DNA of 64,000 nucleotides, taken from the NCBI GenBank assembly GCA_035772785.1, contig JAOCPU010000070.1, positions 1 to 64,000 on the forward strand, read 5' to 3'. The notes under the pieces are model-generated. The model did not search any database. It was not told the origin of the DNA and was given only the letters and a program-made list of their open reading frames with translations. A program made the position numbers and the translations under genes. The DNA is from Phlebiopsis flavidoalba (lineage: Eukaryota > Basidiomycota > Agaricomycetes > Polyporales > Phanerochaetaceae). Shown here in pieces: positions 25,355 to 36,845 of this stretch. Within the stretch, counting starts at the first letter, position 1. Each line of letters opens with the position of its first letter.

Positions 25355-25605
25355 GCTGTATATATGGTCGTGTTGAACCGCGCTAGACTAGCAGTGTATT
25401 CGCATGTATCTTGGACCAAACCCAGGGTAATCAGGACAGCGAAAGTTAGCTCAGGCAAGTGGGACGTTCTGGTTGAGGTATGAGGCACGGGCGTCTAGAC
25501 ACGACTGCGCTCGATCTGGGCTCGACTCCGAATTCAAGATCTGACCACAACCCTCCACTCTCTTTCTCTTTCCTCTCCTCCTTTCCTCCACACGGCACTC
25601 AAAGA
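25355..25605. promoter_or_regulatory. Divergent promoter, Virilizer-like / ORMDL
   Basis: A gap of 251 bases separates two divergent start codons, so both promoters must fit here or overlap the 5' UTRs. A strong pyrimidine tract (CTCTTTCTCTTTCCTCTCC type) at about 25555-25590 lies just before the ORMDL start. Such CT-rich blocks are common before basidiomycete start codons. Confidence 0.6.
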
Positions 25606-26608
25606 ATGAGCAGCATGCTGTCTTCGCCCACTCTTAGTGTACCCACGGTTACTATTGACCATTCGTCGTCGGTGTGCGGAACTCAAAGTCCGCGTCGGCC
25701 GTGCTAGAAGTAGCAGTCTGGTCAAGGTAGAGACCGTAGGAGAAGACTCTCAGGAAGAAGGTCTCGACCAGAGTCTGTACGGTAACATGAACGCAGAATG
25801 GGTCAACCGCAAGGGTACACTCTCTTCCACACTCGCCTGAGGGTCGTACATGCTCAATGCCTTGGCTACCGCAGGTGCTTGGCTCATTCACCCGGTGCTC
25901 ATCATTGCAGGCAAAATAGTCATCGACACAATTCCTGGTATGACACAGGAGCGGAGGGAGTTGGACACTTGTCAATCTCATATATCTTGGTGGGGTATGC
26001 TTTACAATGTCTTGAGTACTCGCTTCGGACATGCTCACTGCGCTGCATAGTTCTCGTACTTGATGTTCCACTGGGTCACCAGGCATTCCTTTCCAATCCG
26101 ACCTTCACGGCGGTGCTTACGACGACCTTACACTATGGGAGCAAATCGACGAGGGCGCTCACTACACACCGTGCGAAGAAGTGGCTCTTCTCCGTACCTG
26201 TAGCGTTGTACGTGGCATAAACACAATTGGTAAGGCTCTGTCTAAACTTCGTCTAGGTTTCTCGCCTCCACGCACTACACGCACTACAAACAACCCGTGG
26301 TCCTTCGCCGTGAGAACCTCTCAGCGCTCTACATCTTCGTTTCATCATCCCTAAGCTGCCTCAGGTAAGACCCCGAGCCAAGACTTCTCGAATCATCTAT
26401 TCCGTAATGCACGCCTAACTCTCAAAACACACAGCTCCATCGCCAGCGGGTGCGCTTTATGGTCGACGACGAAGCGTCCGGTATCTCGACCCCGATATCA
26501 GCTGGCTTTCCCCGCTCAGGCTCCTCCACACCAAACATGCTCGACGACAGCATACCTCGATCACGATTACAGAAGCACAGTTTGACTAGACAATACCCTT
26601 ACCCCTAA
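25606..26608 (+). CDS. ORMDL (Orm1/Orm2) family ER membrane protein
   Basis: Orm proteins bind and restrain serine palmitoyltransferase in the ER, setting sphingolipid synthesis. The start MSSMLSSPTLSVPTV at 25606 gives a Ser-rich N-terminal tail; in yeast this tail carries the regulatory phosphorylation sites. The core follows over several short exons: NMNAEWVNRKG, AWLIHPVLIIAGKIVIDTIP, LVNLIYLVG, SYLMFHWVTGIPFQ, DLHGGAYDDLTLWEQIDEGA, KKWLFSVPVALYVASTHYTH and LPQLHRQRVRF. These are the hydrophobic segments and conserved loops of the family. A C-terminal Ser-rich extension ends KHSLTRQYPYP with a stop at 26606-26608. Small frame breaks are present, but the protein is recognisable end to end. 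Confidence 0.95.
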
Positions 26609-26886
26609 TCCCCAATCGGTCATGGTTCCCTCGAGTTGTACAAGAAGTCGAGAAGGACAAGCCTCCCCATATAGGTTATAATCTCTGTCGTGGCACATCC
26701 CCGCTAGTTTACTCTACATCATGCATACCACTCGCGCATCCATTCATAGTCACTCATGGTTCCATCTCAATGCTGTCTACGTTCGTCTACCACGGTCGGT
26801 GTAATACAAGAATTTTTCGGGCCGTTCTATGTTTTATTTTCGGCGAGGTGCTGCTTACGTCGGTGGCCCGCCGCCTTTTCTCGTGA
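26609..26886. other. Convergent gap between ORMDL and MTD1
   Basis: About 280 bases between convergent stops. AT/CT-mixed sequence with no gene; presumed 3' UTRs of both neighbours. Confidence 0.55.
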
Positions 26887-28457
26887 TCATGATGACTGCG
26901 AGGCCGCGGCCTGGACATCACGGTAAGAGCGGAGACGCATGCTATGTAAAATGAGGTCGTCAGCTCGGCAGGCTTGAGGCGCACTAACGGCGGGTTTGGG
27001 GATACGCACAGGTTGCGCAGCAGCATCATGATAGTGACTTTGCCAATTGTAGGCATGTACACGGACGCCTGTGAGGTCACATTCAGCCCGCCACTCACAC
27101 CGACGCAGTCGTGGAACGACGCACCTTTGTCGCGAACGTCCTTTTCAAAGTTCTTGTCCGCGGGCGACATAATTGACGCAGACGCAGCCGTCTTTGAGCC
27201 ATTCCGTCTTTCACACTTGTATGAGGCGCTTGCACATTGCACGGCCGAAACGACGACATCGGAGATGGCAAGGCATTGCTGCAGGGTCATTGTGCTAGGG
27301 TGCACCACATGTCGCGGATGGTACCGCGTCCTGCTCTGATTCGCCTGACTGGCTGTGGACGTTTTGTGTATCTCCTAACAAGTATGTGAGTACTGCGTTG
27401 AGATTAATAACAAGCATGAGAAATACCTGAATAGAGTCTATGTCCACAGACAGAACCCTCGCCCACCGTCATTGGCGAGCAGTGCGGCTACTGGTGGTCT
27501 ACCGACAACTTCCGACCTATCACCATGTCCTAACTTTTCAGTTGAGCTCATGCGATGCTACATGACACCAACCTGTTGATGACGGTGATGGTCTTGCCAT
27601 AGGCGCGATCGCCGTAAGGCAAGATCTTGTTATAAAACGCCAATGTGTTCTAGACACTTGACGATGGCCAGAGGGGTGCACGTGTAAAAATGGACTATGA
27701 CATAGCCCTCAGGCGCGAACTATCGCCAGTGTCATTGATCACAGGAGGAGCGACTTCGTGGGAGTGATCGAAGACAGAAGCGATTCTGGTTTTAAATATC
27801 GATGCTGCTGGAGTTTTTTTTTGAGTCTGGATTCACTTGCATAGTAAAAAGTAACGCACTTGTGGTACAGGTTGTAGTGAAACTTGAAGTGCAAGCCCTC
27901 AACGTCCTTCAGGGGCGACACAACCTTTGGTTACGCTGCCTTAGTCGCATGTGGGAACTTCATCTACGTGAGCCACTTACTTGCTGCAAATAATGATCCT
28001 GCGAGCAGAGTCTTAGCTCAATGTCTCGGACCAGCGCAAGGTACAAACCTGCTGCACTCCGAAAATTGGATAGTACACCTTTGATTGGCAAGAACAGAAG
28101 TAGTTGGTACAGCATAACACACATGTATTTATAGGGCGCGGTGCATACCATGATCCCGTTGACACTATCATCATTATTCGCCTCGATGATAGCCTCCTCA
28201 ACACCTTCGCCCTCTGCGAGTGTAGGATCCGCTGCGGCCCCAATCTTTTTTAGAACGAATTCGACCCCAAGCTCATCGCATTGCTTCTTCGTGAAGTCGG
28301 AGTAGAATTTGCTTGGGGCGGCTGAAGTCGCCAGGATGCCGACAAGTTTGGGCGGGCGGGGGCTCTGCGCGATGGCGGTCTTGATCTCATCGCGGAACGC
28401 GGAGGCTATGGGGTCTGCCTTGAGCAGGACACCCTTTCCAGCATTGTCCGAGGCCAT
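26887..28457 (-). CDS. NAD+-dependent methylenetetrahydrofolate dehydrogenase (Mtd1)
   Basis: Oxidises 5,10-methylene-THF to methenyl-THF with NAD+, in cytosolic one-carbon metabolism supporting purine synthesis. On the minus strand MASDNAGKGVLLKADPIASA starts at 28457. Then come RPPKLVGILATSAAPSKFYS, CDELGVEFVLKKIG and NGIMVYYPIFGVQQ (split by an intron), QVVSPLKDVEGLHFKFHYNL, a nucleotide-binding segment LPYGDRAYGKTITVINR in mixed frames near 27590-27640, VVHPSTMTLQQCLAISDVVV, and ADKNFEKDVRDK joined across an intron to ASVYMPTIGKVTIMMLLRNL. A last short exon gives a stop at 26887. An in-frame upstream Met at 28556 would add 33 residues (see findings). Small introns and frame breaks are frequent. 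Confidence 0.94.
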
Positions 28458-28557
28458 GTTACGAAGGGGGGAGCGAAGTGGAGAGGAGTCTGCGGAAAGC
28501 CAGTGTGATCTCGAGAGAAAAGACTTTGTAGACGGATAAAAAATAGGACTAGTCATT

Positions 28558-29137
28558 TGTAAGCGCGCGTAGCGTAGGCTCGGAATCTGCCCCGTCAATT
28601 CGCCGGTGGCTCCAGGGCGTGGTATGTACGACCATGACCTGCTCCAGCTGTAACAGTATAGTGGCATATAATTGTAGCAGAAGTGAACATGGTGGTTGCT
28701 CAGAAGACGTGATGCTTGTCCTCCGCTGACAACTCTAAACTAACACGCTGGACTGATGCCGAGCTTGCCGGCTCAGAGTCTTCGTGGCGGCCACGTGGCT
28801 TGGCATCTAGCCAACCACAAGTCTAATTTACGGCGTTGGTAGGATGTATCATATCGGACAGTATAATAGAAACGATGTGGCTGGGTAGATTATGACCCAG
28901 AGAAATTTATGACACTCATATAATACGTAGGCGCATCGAGTTTGGATGTCCTTGAATCCTTGAGCTGCTAAATAGCCCAACTGGATCGGTAACGACAGCT
29001 AATATTGTGAAAGTCCCAGATTCAGAGGTATAAAGACAAGTATTGTCCGGAGAATTCCATGGACGATAGAGGTCAAAGCGAAAGTGAGGAGCAGAATTGT
29101 ACGGAACGAGGGAGACAGAAATAATGAACAGATATAA
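28558..29137. other. Intergenic region between MTD1 and the Glc8-like gene
   Basis: About 580 bases between two minus-strand genes. No coding motif was recognised. The part next to 28558 should be the MTD1 promoter, and the part next to 29137 the 3' UTR of the phosphatase-inhibitor gene. Confidence 0.5.
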
Positions 29138-30139
29138 TTACTTTGAGTGCGACACTCCGTTGACCTCGACATGGCCCTCTTCATCCATATCGACGTCTTG
29201 TGATTCACTGTCGTTGTTTTGATCTACAGACGCAGCGCTCTCGGTGTCCTCTTCCTCTTCCATCAGTCTCTTCGCCCTCTGTACATAACGTTTAGCTACC
29301 GGTGGTAGATGATGTGAGTGCGCAGCGCGTACCTTCATAGCTTCAGCTTCGTTGGAGTAGTGACGTCCCCTCGCCCGTACAAACGCTGCATGCTTAGCGG
29401 ACGCTGCTAAAGATACACATCAACCAAAGCAGAGTGTGGAGTGAACATAGGATTACGCACTCTCTTCGTCCATCTCCTCACCAAACTCGATTTGCCGTCT
29501 CCAGGCTGCCGTCCGTCGAGGCGTATGACCTCCCGCACCTCGCTTGGAAGATTGAAGGACGTGCTGCGACTCGAGCTCCTACTGATCCTGCGCCCCGCCT
29601 GAAGGACGTCCTACCATGTGCTCGAGAAGGAGGGTTCTGCGGGACGGGGGGGCCAGACTCGCATCCGTTGCCGCCACGCTGCTGGGGGAGAACGACCTAA
29701 CGCCAAACGGGTGCCAGGGCTAGTCGACATGTTTCCGGTTTCAAGTCAAGGCCAGGGATATCTGTCATTCCCCGCTAAATATGCATAACGAGCACAGCTT
29801 GGGAGCCTACACACCTCCCTCGACCGTGGTTCGGTCTCGGCGTTGTATCGTACGTAAGGAGTCTTGGGTTCCGTGATCGTCATCTGGCTGTCTTTCTGCG
29901 CTTTCAGTGAGGGCTAGATTCATCCTCTGTACCATTGCAAGCTACATCGCATGTGACGCCGATCGCTCATCAACATCAAGCGAATGTGACATGGTGCACG
30001 AAAGCTGCTGCTATCGCCCGCTGCTGTGCAACCGGCGGCGCGTTCTTAAGGATACCCTTGGGCTTGGAATTCGACCCGGGACATCGACGGATGGCGCGCA
30101 AGGTCTGGCAGGATGCTCTTGAACCTCTGCTGTTGACAT
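29138..30139 (-). CDS. Protein phosphatase inhibitor 2 / Glc8 family regulator
   Basis: Regulator of protein phosphatase 1 (Glc7 in yeast). The likely start MSTAEVQEHPARP is at 30139, followed after a frame change by the family's SKPKGILKNAPP segment near 30040-30070, which resembles the N-terminal PP1-contact motif (K-G-I-L-K-N). Further on are NLALTE near 29900, a segment matching ITEPKTPYVRYNAE in broken frames near 29820-29880, and MTDIPGLDLKPET near 29750. The C-terminal half has SRSSSRSTSFNLPSE, AAFVRARGRHYSNEAEAMK, an intron, and the acidic end AKRLMEEEEDTESAASVDQ with a stop at 29138. The HYSNEAEAMK block is the conserved inhibitor-2 motif. Confidence 0.85.
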
Positions 30140-30593
30140 GGGTGGTCGATGGAGAAAGGGATAGACGGGGCGAGTCTGAACAGAGTTGAGTGTAAGTAGA
30201 AGACGTTCAATAAGGTCGAAGCGCCTAAGCCACTGCTAATGACACTCCTTGATATGGCAAACACGTGCTCCCCTCGTGACTACCTACTTGAGCCTGGCGG
30301 AGAAAGGCTTGGGTCATGCTTTTGCTCGAAGCGAGCCAGCTGCAGAGGTCGGCAGGATCCTATCTCACCCAAAGCCCAGTGAGTGTGCCGTGAGTTTATT
30401 GCAAACAGGCTGACAATGATCCTGATCCGAAGTGTACAGATATAGGAAGATAGACGAGGAGAGGTCCAAAAGAATCCAAAGCATAGCCGCAATAGCCAGT
30501 CATCGCGTCGATATCCGGACCGAATCCTCTCGCTCATCGTCGGCCCATACATTTCTTACCACCGTCTTCCTCGCGTGCATAATGTCTGTCCCG
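30140..30593. other. Intergenic region upstream of the Glc8-like gene
   Basis: About 450 bases between two minus-strand genes. A plus-strand frame with hydrophobic stretches begins near 30580 and overlaps the tail assigned to the STIMATE gene. I have no family evidence for it and treat it as a shadow. Confidence 0.4.
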
Positions 30594-32137
30594 TCAGTCA
30601 CCCTCTCCGCCGTGATTTCCCCAATCATTCGCCTCTGCATCATCCACGCTGCCCACGTTCTCGTCATGATCATCCGCGGAGGTTTTTATAGGGTGGCTGA
30701 GACGGTATGGGAGAATTCGAGCGTGGAGGTCCAGGGGCAAAGGCTGAGGCGGTCTTGGATGATAAGAAAGGCGAAGGGGGTGGCGATCGCCGTGCGGATG
30801 CCTAGGCTGCGGCGATTCTGCTGGCACCCCTCGAGGGCGGGCTTCTGAGAAGAGACCTATGGAGAAGTGCTCGCGCTGGCGACGAGACTTGGAGGGGTAA
30901 ATCAAGCGTCGTGTGGCGTGACCAAATGACGAGGACCTACGTCGATAGAAGCCTTCGGGTGGTCGGACGGGAAGCCACTGGGCATGGCGCCGTTCGGCAG
31001 ACGAAGCACTCCGGGGGGACGACCTTTGTTTCTAGTTCGTCCGGCACAGGGGGGTTACGACGATCTCGCTGAGGCCGACGGCGAACGTGGCTGGCGGGTT
31101 CTCAATGTCCATGAGGCCTTGGTTCGTCGTCGGAATACATGTCATCCATAGCATGCCCGGAAGAGCGGTTCCTGGAATCGGGATCAAGAGAAGGTCGCGC
31201 AGAGGTCCCGAAGGTAATGCAAAACCGATGCAGGACTGCGCGCTGGCTTTCACAATCGAAGTCTATAATCCAGAACTTGCATGACATTCAATTATGATTG
31301 AGGAATATGCCCATAGTGCTACAGCAAGTCAGTCGTTAATTTTACAAGATGCAAGAGAATGTACTCACAAGATTTACTTGAGCAGCGTCACTCGGCCCCA
31401 GGAAGGGTGAGTAGCCACTCTCCGACGTTTGAAGATGCCAGGCCAGAGGACAAAGAGAGCGACCACCAAGAGTTCATCATGGTCCGTCAAAGCAAACACG
31501 TAGACAGAAAGTTGGCAGAACCAGTAACTGTACCGCGGAGGGGTTCCGTACTTTCCAGTCTCGAAGCCTTTGAAGTGGAACTTCTCCGTAAATAACCAAG
31601 TGACTGTATGAAGAATTATATAGATGTAGCGACGCCTGACACAGCAGATGTCAGTAGATGGAGTTGAATGAGACTGGAGGTACGAACCAAGGGTCGGTTG
31701 GTCTATAAGAATATTGAGAAAATACAAAACGCAAGCGTTCCCGGATGATAAATGTGCGACGACTCCAGAGATGAGAACATTGACACCGTGGACGAACATT
31801 TGTCTCCAATTATTTGTTTCGACGACATCGAAAGACCTGAACCGTACAAACGTCGATGAGCGGGACGAACGGGTTGTGGGGGCACGGCTCGGCATATGCA
31901 GACGAACCATATTCGCCACGGTCGCTTCGGAGACTCTCTATGTCGTTTGTACACAAGTGAAGAAATGACGAGTAGCCCCATAAGACCTTGCACGATCTAT
32001 AAACCAAGCCGTTCAGAGCGCGGACGAGATAACCTCTTGGGGCGACGAACCAGAGCTGTGGGGCCCCCCAGGAGCCGGCAGCTACGTTGGTCGACAGGGA
32101 GCTCGTCGAAGATTTCATCTTCACCGAAGAGCGGCAT
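30594..32137 (-). CDS. STIMATE-family (TMEM110 / yeast YPL162C-like) membrane protein
   Basis: Multi-pass membrane protein of the STIMATE family. In animals it regulates STIM1 at ER-plasma membrane junctions; the fungal homologue is a vacuolar membrane protein of unclear role. On the minus strand the start MPLFGEDEIFDELPVDQ is at 32137. Hydrophobic segments follow: VQGLMGLLVISSLVYKRHRE, MFVHGVNVLISGVVAHLSSG, NACVLYFLNILID and YIYIILHTVTWLFTEKFHFK. Then come the conserved GFETGKYGTPPRYSYWFCQL and LLVVALFVLWPGIFK, and the last helix ends near KFWIIDFDC at about 31270. A charged, disordered tail continues. I place its end at 30594 after a His/Asp-rich segment (DDHDENVGSVDDAEAND), but that end is uncertain. 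The domain assignment is solid. Confidence 0.83.
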
Positions 32138-32349
32138 AATAGAGAGATTAACGAGCGGACAGTAGTAGAAATAGGTGTACAGAGAGGAGAATCCAGCGCA
32201 GTCAAGATGGAGGCGGAGCAGCAGTTACTGTAGCCCTGCCAGAGCGCCAACTGACCTAGACGAGCTCTCAGGCGCCCTAGGGAAATCTGAGATTCTGGAT
32301 CTGTCCTCTACTTACAGTTTCTCCCCTCCCATCCGTAATTCAACAAAAA
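32138..32349. promoter_or_regulatory. Divergent promoter, STIMATE / eIF3m
   Basis: Only 212 bases separate the two divergent start codons. A pyrimidine-rich segment (TTTCTCCCCTCCC at about 32318-32330) precedes the eIF3m start. Confidence 0.55.
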
Positions 32350-33912
32350 ATGTCGGCGGCCGACTCGATATCCATCTTCGCGGAAGGAACATTTGAAGAT
32401 CAGGTCAGGATAATGCAATGTCATGTTTAAATGAGGCTGACACCGATAATTGGCAGATCAAAGAGCTGGTCGACTATTTGGCGCAAGGTCGTTCAGACGA
32501 TGAGAGAACCGCCAGCCTCATCCAGCCCTTCCAGGATGTACTGGCTGTGCAAGAAGGACAAAAGCCCTAGAGGAAGATGCAGAGCACAGAAAGACCGCAC
32601 TGACGCTAGTTCTTTTCGGAAGTAAAGGGTCTGGGTGAAGGCTCAGAGAAAGGTCCGTCGATATTGCACACCTAATTCACGACGTACTTTGTCTGACAGG
32701 ACCGCGTAGAGATTGAGGGTTTCTTCAACCTCCTGTTTGCCCATCTCCTTACCCTCTTCCCTATTGACGCGCCAGAGACAAAGGAGCACGTATTGAAGCT
32801 CATTCAAATTATCACTTCGTCAGATGAGCAACCTTGACAAGAATCCACATGTATGTGTTGGCGCCCCACATATTGCTTAACACCAAGTGACCGTGCTCTA
32901 GCCTTTCCAACCTCTTCAACGCCATCCCTCGCCGTTCTGGTCTCCGTCTACCCGCTAATGAGGCTCTGATCCGTGTCGCTGCTCAAGCGATGAGATCGAG
33001 CAGCTCGGACTTTCTCTTCCCGAAGTCGAGAAATGCTCTCTGAGTGGGATGTTCCTCAAGAAGAGAAGAGTCAATACCTTAAAACTCTGGTTGACATATT
33101 TTCCTATGACCCGTACGTCTCATATGTTTCATACCCAACTTCGCGTTTGTCATTATTCCTCTAGTGCATACCTCATACAAGTACCAACTTGCCTACGTCA
33201 AATCACTTCCTACCGCGTCTCTACTGCGCAAAGCGCAGCTGCCGATGCTATTGCTACCGCCCTCCGCCTACCCTTCGTCTTTGACTTCGATGCGCTCTTC
33301 CGGATAGACGCCATTGTTGCCGCGAAGGACAGCGACGTCTTACCCTCTCCTTCAGATATTCCTCAACGATCGGCGGTTTGGCTGAGTGTATAGCGCATGG
33401 GCGTCGAGCCATGATGAGTTCTGTTTCTGACGAAGCACAGTACGTTCTTTGTGCCAAAACTATCCCTCATCAGAGCTAATTTTGGCAGACCTGGACGGTG
33501 CCCAGCTTGAGCGTCAAGATTCGTCTGTTGAGCCTGACGACGCTGGGCGTTCCAGAACATCGGCCGTGACCTTCACCTACTCCACGATCGCCGAAACCCT
33601 CCACGTGTGAGCCCGCTCAGGTTGAGCGATGGGTCATCGACGGTAAGCATCGGTCTACATATTGCCGCGAACCGTCTGGGACTTAACCTTTCTGCCCAGT
33701 CCTCCGCGCTGGCCTCGTCACCGGCAAGCTGTCTCAGACCTCACAGACGTTCCACATCATCCGCGCCTCCGCACGTGCATTTTGAGCGTGAGCAATGGGA
33801 GGCTCTCGAAAAGCGGCTCGTCGCCTGGAAGGCCGGTCTCGCCTCTCGTGCGCGAGGTCATCGCCAGCGCACAAAAGAAAGAACTCTCCCGAGTCCGCAG
33901 CATCGTGACTAA
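32350..33912 (+). CDS. Translation initiation factor eIF3 subunit M (PCI domain)
   Basis: Structural subunit of eIF3, acting in assembly of the 43S/48S initiation complexes. The start MSAADSISIFAEGTFEDQ at 32350 is followed by an intron, then IKELVDYLAQGRSDDERTAS and FQDVLAVQEG. Helical blocks follow: IEGFFNLLFAHLLTLFPID, ETKEHVLKLIQIITSSDEQP, LSNLFNAIPRRSGLR and EEKSQYLKTLVDIFSYDP. The PCI domain is about 33180-33900, with ADAIATALRLPFVFDFDALF, LLSLTTLG, STIAETLHVEPAQVERWVID, VIRAGLVTGKLSQTSQTFHI and ARAFEREQWEALEKRLVAWK. The probable end is soon after VIASAQKKEL near 33880-33912; the exact stop depends on the frame. The order of helices and winged-helix motifs matches eIF3m. Confidence 0.9.
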
Positions 33913-34043
33913 CGGTTGTTCGAGACGACTGCATCACATAGCCACAAGCTGCAGTCTGCTTAATGTTCGGAGCGTACTGTATCGTGTTCACTTTTTATGT
34001 TGAAGAGAACGATGTTGTAGCCTTAGTTGTTATTCATTGCAGG

Positions 34044-34823
34044 TTAGACATCTGCGAAAGCTCTAGTGACTACATGAAGTGCGTGTGCAAGCATGTTCTG
34101 CGCTGCGAGAAGCGTCCCAGGTGTCCTCTGCGGTGAGCGCCAGAGCACCCTTTGGCAGGTCAGACATGGAGCGGTTCTACCAGTCTCCGTCAAAGACCAG
34201 TGAACTGCCCCTGACCAGCAATGAGCGACCCGCGCGGCTCGCGAAGTACACGAGGGGAAGAAAATAAATACACCACTCACCTGTGAAGGAGGATAGATCG
34301 GGAAATAGCGCTTCTTCTCCAGCGATGAGCACCAGTTCCACGCCGACGTGAGGCGTCCGTCGATGACACGAGCCCGCGTCGAAGAAGTTTGTCCGCGCCG
34401 GAGCCGTCGAAGCCATGACGGAAGAAGTCGCCAAGGATCTCGAGCGCGCAGCGCGCGCGTGCCGGCTGTCAGACCATAACATCATCCTCAATGTACGACC
34501 GCAAGGGCAGGCTTGTCCATCAGCTCGGGGATTTTGGAGATCGTGTTGCAGATGGGTAAGAGGATACGGTAATTTGATCGAGTATTTGTCTGCTGCACTA
34601 ATGAGCAGACCAAGTAAAGGCAATCAGGCGGTACGCTACCGATGACATAAGTGCGTTGGGCCACATTGTGGTACACCATAATGTGGATAAACGATGACCC
34701 TACCCACGACCCGATACGTGCGTCTCCTTGTGCGCGGTTAAGGATGGTCATCGCATTCATACGAGATGTTTTTGGTCGCAGCTTGGACTCGCGCGGTTGG
34801 AGGGTACCTCTGGCCAGTGTCAC
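34044..34823 (-). CDS. Unrecognised protein, frames broken
   Basis: I do not recognise this gene. On the minus strand a series of short frames contains composition that looks coding (for example LISAADKYSIKLPYPLTHLQ near 34560-34620, and HVGVELVLIAGEEALFPDLS near 34310-34350), with a plausible intron donor after PSFTG near 34290. The pieces do not join in one frame, and no motif identifies a family. A plus-strand reading of the same stretch also yields helical-looking peptides, so even the strand is uncertain. It lies between the 3' end of eIF3m and a short hydrophobic plus-strand frame. Confidence 0.25.
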
Positions 34824-35041
34824 GGAGGACGCGTTATGGACCGTTTGTCCGAGAGCAAACTCGGATTCGGCGAGACTTTGTGTTTTTATTTTTGTACTCA
34901 GCAGATGGTAAACAGGTCTGGGGGAATAGGGTGAGCAAACGTGATGAGGAAAGTGGCTCTCTGGGCCATTTACCGTGTGAGCATTTCTCGCTATAATTCG
35001 GCAATCTCTTGTATACTAGCACATAAGCATACTGGTTCGAA

Positions 35042-35489
35042 ATGGTCATGGTTCTCAGCCGCGCTCCGCGCCCTGCCGCCTACGTATCGCCTAGGAATGG
35101 TCTTCTCCATTCTTTCCGTCACCGTTCGGGGTGGAAATTAATGCTTCAAAGGTACAGGATCCTACTGGTCGCATGGTTTTGTGGTACGATTCGTCTCAAG
35201 CAATGCGTGTTTTGTAACCGCGATGCTATAGAGGCACTGACGGACCTGTTCTTGGGTGAGACCATTGCGGTTGGTACTATTCGTCAGGCGAGTTACTCGT
35301 ATCGCACGCTCTTTCGTTTTGATCTCCTTTTGGATTCTCGCCGTGTCGGCCTTCGGAGTAGATCTCCTTCGTGGGCAATGGCTAATAGCATTCTTCCTCG
35401 CAGCATATCGAGAACACCGTTTTCCATCATATGAGGAGGAGGACTGTACAACCGTGTTGATTGGGCAGAAAACGCAAGAGAAACACTGA
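35042..35489 (+). CDS. Possible small membrane protein, unrecognised
   Basis: Two overlapping plus-strand frames give a hydrophobic protein if joined: RYRILLVAWFCGTIRL, then SFVLISFWILAVSAFGVDLL and WLIAFFLAAYREHRFPSYEE, ending GQKTQEKH at 35489. Two to three transmembrane helices and an acidic C-terminal stretch can be seen. I know no family that matches. The opposite strand reads as a charged helix over the same bases, so the call is weak. The following 500 bases (35490-35990) show nothing that I can support. Confidence 0.25.
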
Positions 35490-35991
35490 GTAGGTCCTAT
35501 TGACGTTCGGTGTGTTTTGTTGGCTTATCCCATAAATGGCGGCCCGAAAGCAAGATGTAAGACAAATAAAAGCTAAGATATCAATGAGTACACTCACCTG
35601 CAGAGGTATATGAAGTCTTCTCGTACGTTTGAGCAGCCATCTCACTTGTCCGGGTTTTCCAATGATTTTATGGTGCGACAGGCCTAAGTTCGAAGAAGTA
35701 CATTTGGTAGAAACGCATCGTTCAGTCCGCCGCAAAATCCCTCGTCCTGAAAACAATTTCTTGCGACCCTTGCTTGTAGTCGGCACTTGAGGACAAGAAC
35801 TGGACATGATGGCACCAAAGTCTGTTCCGCGGATCTGTATGCACTATTTCGTGTTATGCCTTGGACAGGACCCCCCCCTGAAGACCATGGTGTCAGATAT
35901 GCTTGTCCGTGTATTCTGAGTACATTCAGTGTCCATGCTATCACGATTTAATATTAAGCAGTACACGGAGGTCATTTGCGTTCACATGAGG

Positions 35992-36677
35992 GTAAGACTA
36001 ACGGGAATAGTATTTTGCCCGCTCAACGAACATGTCGCCGACCTGATGACCCCGCGATTGGCTGGGTCTCGACGGGAAAGAGACTTTCGGGTGGATGGGA
36101 GAGCAGCTCTTTCCAACTCGTCGTCGGAATCGCCGGGAGCGTCTTCCATCATCTACATCCATCTAAGCTAATGTTAGCGACTAAGTTGCCGTATGCTATC
36201 GTAGAACGCACCGAAGCTTACCGTTCGTACTCTGCTCCAGTGGCAGCAGGCACCGTTCTGCGCTTTGTCCTAGACTCATTGCTCGCGAGAGAGGCTTTGA
36301 TTTGTGGGCTTTACGAGTTCCTTTTTCTTGTGCTGCGAGGCGTAACAGACTTCACAGTAGTTTGTCTGCACAGTCTTCGCAGTCCTTGCAGTTGTGTCAG
36401 GCTGGTCTGATCGACAAGTCGCCGTGTCAGACAGTCCGTTCTCAAGGACATGACGAGTTCTCAACCTTCGCAACTTCTATACAGAAGCCTTCTGCAGCTA
36501 CACGCTCAGTGGATTCTTCGTCCACATCCTTCGGTTCCCCTCGGGCTGCTGGTTGGAAGTCCGGGTGCTCGAGTGGTCTCGCTCGTTGTGTCGTTAAGAA
36601 ATTGTCTCGAGAGAAAAGGCGGGTGTGGCAGTGGGCTCGGGCGACCCAGCCGCGCTCCCTGCTTCCCCTGAGGACAT
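35992..36677 (-). CDS. Small protein with a B-box-like zinc cluster
   Basis: On the minus strand a plausible start MSSGEAGSAAGSPEPTATP is at 36677. Near 36310-36400 a Cys/His-rich block appears across one frame break: CKDCEDCADK, then YCEVCYASQHKK and GTRKAHK. This gives a Cx2Cx2C...Cx2C...H..H pattern like B-box or related zinc fingers. A short intron (about 36170-36220) and an acidic exon with DAPGDSDDELERAALPS follow, then a basic end (STRKSLSRRD) to a stop at 35992. No second domain is visible. The zinc-finger reading depends on one inferred single-base indel, so the family name is provisional. The short length and acidic C-terminus suggest a regulatory or adaptor protein. Confidence 0.45.
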
Positions 36678-36845
36678 TGAGAAGGTGGGGAATATACTCA
36701 AAAGTTTGAGAGCAGAAATTTTCGTGGTGATTACAGGTAGACGTGAAGGGGGGTGGGGGCAAAGGGCAAGAGAAAGACACGGAGTTTGATTCCTGGCATG
36801 ACGAAACAGGCGTTTGGCCAGAGGTACGGTGGCGGCACGTAGCAC

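Noticed and set aside
30582..30848. Hydrophobic plus-strand frame as a membrane protein gene
   Set aside because: The opposite strand fits the charged tail of the STIMATE gene; no homologous family was recognised for the plus-strand reading.
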